NCBI GenBank assembly: GCA_038241095.1
Contig: JBBRGB010000055.1
Coordinates: forward strand, 1 to 16,241
Length of the DNA stretch: 16,241 bases
Direction of reading: 5' to 3'
Source of the DNA: JBBDMX01 sp038241095
GTDB lineage: Bacteria; Planctomycetota; Phycisphaerae; Phycisphaerales; Phycisphaeraceae
The translations under genes and the position numbers were made by a program. Position 1 is the first letter of the stretch, and every line of letters starts with the position of its first letter. The notes beneath the pieces were generated by a model. That model was not told the origin of the DNA and made no database searches. It saw only the letters and a program-made list of their open reading frames with translations. Of this stretch, positions 14,254-16,241 are shown piece after piece.

Positions 14254-14258
14254 GCAAA

Positions 14259-15311
14259 ATGATTTGGGGGGGTTGGATGGGCTTGGTGGTCGTGCTTTGC
14301 TGTGCTTCGAGTTTGTGGGCTGATTCGTTGCGCTTGCGGCGGGAAGTTCGGGTGAGTGAGGATGTGCGATTGGGGGATGTGGCGGAGTTGGAAGGGGCTG
14401 CTGCGGCGGCGCTGGCGGAGTTGCCGGTGTTGACTTGGCGGGCGGGGCAGGAGCGGGGCGAGGTGACGTTGGCGCAGGTTGAAAGATTGCTGATTGAAAA
14501 GCGGGTGAACTTGGCGACGCTGACGGTGGCCGGGTTTTCCCGTTGCGAAGTGGTGCGCGGCGAAGCGGGCGCGACTGGTGATGCGGATGTGCATGCGACT
14601 GATGCGGCGGAGGTGGTGCAACGCGAACCGGTGGCCGGGGCTGCCACGCTTGGCGCGCAGGTGATGCCGGTGATTGAAAAGCTTGCGGGTGTGGAGCGGG
14701 ATCGGTTGCGGGTGGTGTTTGCCGCTGATGACGATGCGGCTTTGGCGCAAGATGTGACTGGTTTGCGGGTGGAGGTTCAACCGGGGGCTTCGCGCTTGCC
14801 GGGACGGTTGCCGTTGACGGTGCGGCTTTACGATGGCGCGGCGGTGCGGGAAACGCTGCGTTTGACGGCCGATGTGGCGGTGCGCTGCCAGGCTGTGGTG
14901 ATGACGCGAGGCGTGAGTCGCGGCGTTACGCTGAGCGAACACGATGTGGAAGTCAAGGAAATTCAACTCACCACTTCGGGCCAGCCGGTGGCGGATTTGG
15001 CCGGGGCTGTGGGCAAGGTGACGCGCTCGGCCTTGCGGGCTGGGAACGTGGTGATGAGTGACGATGTGCGGGCCGCGTTGAGCGTGAAGCGCAACGATCT
15101 GCTTTCGGTGCGTTGTCTGGTGGGCGGACTGGTGGTGGGGATTGTGGGCAGGGCGCAGGAGGACGGCGGCGACGGGGAGATCATCAACGTTCGCAATGAA
15201 AAGTCGCGGCAGGTGTTCCGCGCCCGCATCGCCGGCCAAGGCCAGGCGGTGATGGTGATTGAGGATGAAACGCCGCCGACACAACGACAAGGGCAAGGAG
15301 CTTCGCAATGA
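14259..15311 (+). CDS. flgA: Flagellar P-ring assembly chaperone FlgA
   Basis: FlgA is the periplasmic chaperone that helps FlgI assemble into the P ring. ATG 14259 gives 350 residues starting with a plain signal peptide (MIWGGWMGLVVVLCCASSL, WAD). The frame extends back to a TTG at 14199, but those 20 codons are repeat sequence and would put a polar tail before the signal. ATG 14277 is a further alternative. The C-terminal part (about 213-350) has the SAF-type FlgA module: GVTLSEHDVEVKEIQL, GKVTRSALRAGNVVMSDDVR, a VKRNDLLSVRC strand, then NVRNEKSRQVFRARIAGQGQ. The protein is longer than E. coli FlgA (219), and the added N-terminal part is alpha/beta with VRLGDVAELEG. Codons favour G-ending triplets, unlike the C-ending usage of flgF and flgH. 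The stop overlaps flgH as ATGA. Confidence 0.88.
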   Translation: MIWGGWMGLVVVLCCASSLWADSLRLRREVRVSEDVRLGDVAELEGAAAAALAELPVLTWRAGQERGEVTLAQVERLLIEKRVNLATLTVAGFSRCEVVRGEAGATGDADVHATDAAEVVQREPVAGAATLGAQVMPVIEKLAGVERDRLRVVFAADDDAALAQDVTGLRVEVQPGASRLPGRLPLTVRLYDGAAVRETLRLTADVAVRCQAVVMTRGVSRGVTLSEHDVEVKEIQLTTSGQPVADLAGAVGKVTRSALRAGNVVMSDDVRAALSVKRNDLLSVRCLVGGLVVGIVGRAQEDGGDGEIINVRNEKSRQVFRARIAGQGQAVMVIEDETPPTQRQGQGASQ

Positions 15312-16102
15312 CACGGATTTTCACCCACACGGTCGCCGCCTTGGCGATTTCTGCGTTCTGCGTCTCGCTGGTGTCGGGGCAGAGTTCTTCGCTGTTTGTG
15401 ACCAACGCACAAGAGGCCGCGACACCGACAGCCGTGGCGTCCACGGATGCGGTTGCATCGCCGACGCCCGTTGCGGCGCAAGGGGTCGTGGGCACCACCA
15501 ACGACAATGTTCGCGGCGTGGAGAATCGTCTTTCACCAGCCATCGCCCAGGTGAGTCTCACCGCGGTGAAGCTGCCCGAACCGCGTGCCTTTTCCGTGCA
15601 GGACCTCGTGACCATCGTCGTGCGTGAAAGCACCGAGGCCGATTCCGATTCCACGCTCGACACCAGCAAGAAGACCAAGACCGACGCCGGCATCACGGCC
15701 TTCCCCAATCTGAACTTGGAGCAGTTGCTGGCCTTCCAACTCGCGGGCGGGGCGCTGACCAATCCGCCTCGCGTCAAGACTGATTCGACCCAGAACTTCA
15801 AGGGTGAAGGCGACTACAAGCGGCGGGACACTTTCACCACGCGTATCACCGCACGCATCATCGACGTCAAGCCCAACGGCACCTTGGTGCTCGAAGCCCG
15901 CAAGCACATCAAGAGCGACAAGGAATCGCTGGAGATGGTGTTGACCGGGACGTGCCGCAAGGAGGATGTCACGGCTGACAACACGCTGCTCTCGACGCAG
16001 ATTTACGACCTGCGCTTGGACAAGAAGCACACCGGTGAAGTGCGCGGGGCGACGAAGAAGGGTGTCATCACCAAGGCACTGGAATTGCTCTTTAACTTCT
16101 AA
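15308..16102 (+). CDS. flgH: Flagellar L-ring protein FlgH
   Basis: FlgH forms the outer-membrane L ring around the rod. The 264 residues (E. coli FlgH has 232) begin with a Sec signal peptide (about 1-25, ending LVSGQ) and the family's SSLF segment. An Ala/Thr/Val-rich linker spans about 35-60. The conserved core follows: FSVQDLVTIVVREST, the KTDSTQNFKGEGDYKR block, TTRITARIIDVKPNGTLVLE, the LTGTCRKEDVTADNTLLSTQ block, and a C terminus ITKALELLFNF matching the usual 'PF' end. No lipobox is present: the only Cys near the signal (SAFC) has the wrong context. The protein therefore appears non-lipidated, unlike enterobacterial FlgH. AAGGAG (15295-15300) lies 7 nt before ATG 15308, which overlaps the flgA stop. 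Confidence 0.93.
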   Translation: MTRIFTHTVAALAISAFCVSLVSGQSSSLFVTNAQEAATPTAVASTDAVASPTPVAAQGVVGTTNDNVRGVENRLSPAIAQVSLTAVKLPEPRAFSVQDLVTIVVRESTEADSDSTLDTSKKTKTDAGITAFPNLNLEQLLAFQLAGGALTNPPRVKTDSTQNFKGEGDYKRRDTFTTRITARIIDVKPNGTLVLEARKHIKSDKESLEMVLTGTCRKEDVTADNTLLSTQIYDLRLDKKHTGEVRGATKKGVITKALELLFNF

Positions 16103-16166
16103 GCCTGTGCCGATGACCCGCAAAAACCGCGGGAAAAGCGTAATCACGCGAAAGTCGGAGCCAGGC

Positions 16167-16241
16167 ATGGACGCCATAATGCGCAAGATCAACACCATCT
16201 CCCTTTTCACAGCGGCAACAATTGCGCTTGCCCTGTGCCTG
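16167..16241 (+). CDS. Start of next flagellar gene, probably P-ring protein FlgI (truncated by window edge)
   Basis: Twenty-five codons are visible, encoding a signal peptide-like start (MDAIMRKINTISLFTAATIA, LALCL). GGAG (16157-16160) lies 6 nt before ATG 16167. An in-frame ATG at 16113 would add 18 polar residues and is less likely. The identity as flgI is inferred only from position after flgA-flgH and from the export signal; no FlgI core sequence is in view. Confidence 0.6.
   Translation, partial: MDAIMRKINTISLFTAATIALALCL

Noticed and set aside
13620..15314. 564-codon open frame on the minus strand opposite flgG/flgA
   Set aside because: It is antisense to two well-supported flagellar genes, is rich in His/Arg/Pro as expected from a shadow of G-rich codons, and translates the period-10 repeat (VHLCPSVLICVNP).

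Overview
The window looks like a chromosomal segment of a Gram-negative-type bacterium, most likely a planctomycete and plausibly of the Phycisphaerae. This is an inference. It rests on moderately high GC with C-rich third positions in most genes, a PEP-CTERM surface protein, a small zinc-ribbon membrane protein of a kind I associate with planctomycetes, flagellar genes behind sigma-54-like promoters, and short dispersed repeats between genes. No rRNA, tRNA, CRISPR array, transposase or integrase is recognisable.

Layout. (1) At 2-3271 (+), the 3' part of a large membrane protein with a Rossmann/amidotransferase-like soluble region is followed by an ABC-transporter ATPase. An imperfect inverted repeat of the 'cacgaag' type separates them. 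(2) The 3272-3503 gap is filled by a MITE-like element with 18-bp terminal inverted repeats and two internal hairpins. (3) At 3504-4904 (-) lies the replicative helicase dnaB, with a third related hairpin upstream of it. (4) At 5138-5851 (+) lies a secreted beta-barrel protein with the PagL lipid A deacylase signature, under a sigma-70-like promoter. It converges on hldE (5985-7493, -) across a strong hairpin terminator. (5) dapA (7614-8501, +) is divergent from hldE. (6) A small zinc-ribbon membrane protein (-) and an M42/M28-like zinc aminopeptidase (8932-10092, +) diverge from each other. (7) At 10093-10824 there is a long gap with a C-rich tract able to form two G-quadruplexes on the minus strand and two dispersed repeats. 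(8) At 10825-11850 (+) lies a PEP-CTERM metzincin-like metalloprotease with a strong terminator. (9) From 12204 to the right edge runs a flagellar rod and ring operon: two tandem sigma-54-type promoter motifs, a 73-aa gene of unknown function, flgF, flgG, flgA, flgH, and the first 25 codons of what is probably flgI.

How the genes fit together. Several of them build a diderm envelope and its appendages. DapA supplies the diaminopimelate/lysine branch. HldE makes ADP-heptose for the LPS core. The PagL-like protein would edit lipid A. FlgA, FlgH and the expected FlgI build the P and L rings that carry the FlgF/FlgG rod through wall and outer membrane.

The best candidate for something undescribed is the unknown 73-aa gene. 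It leads the flagellar operon, sits just after the sigma-54-like promoters, and overlaps the flgF start by ATGA. The other notable signal is the set of intergenic repeats, one of which runs into the apparent 5' end of flgA and makes an over-long start call likely.
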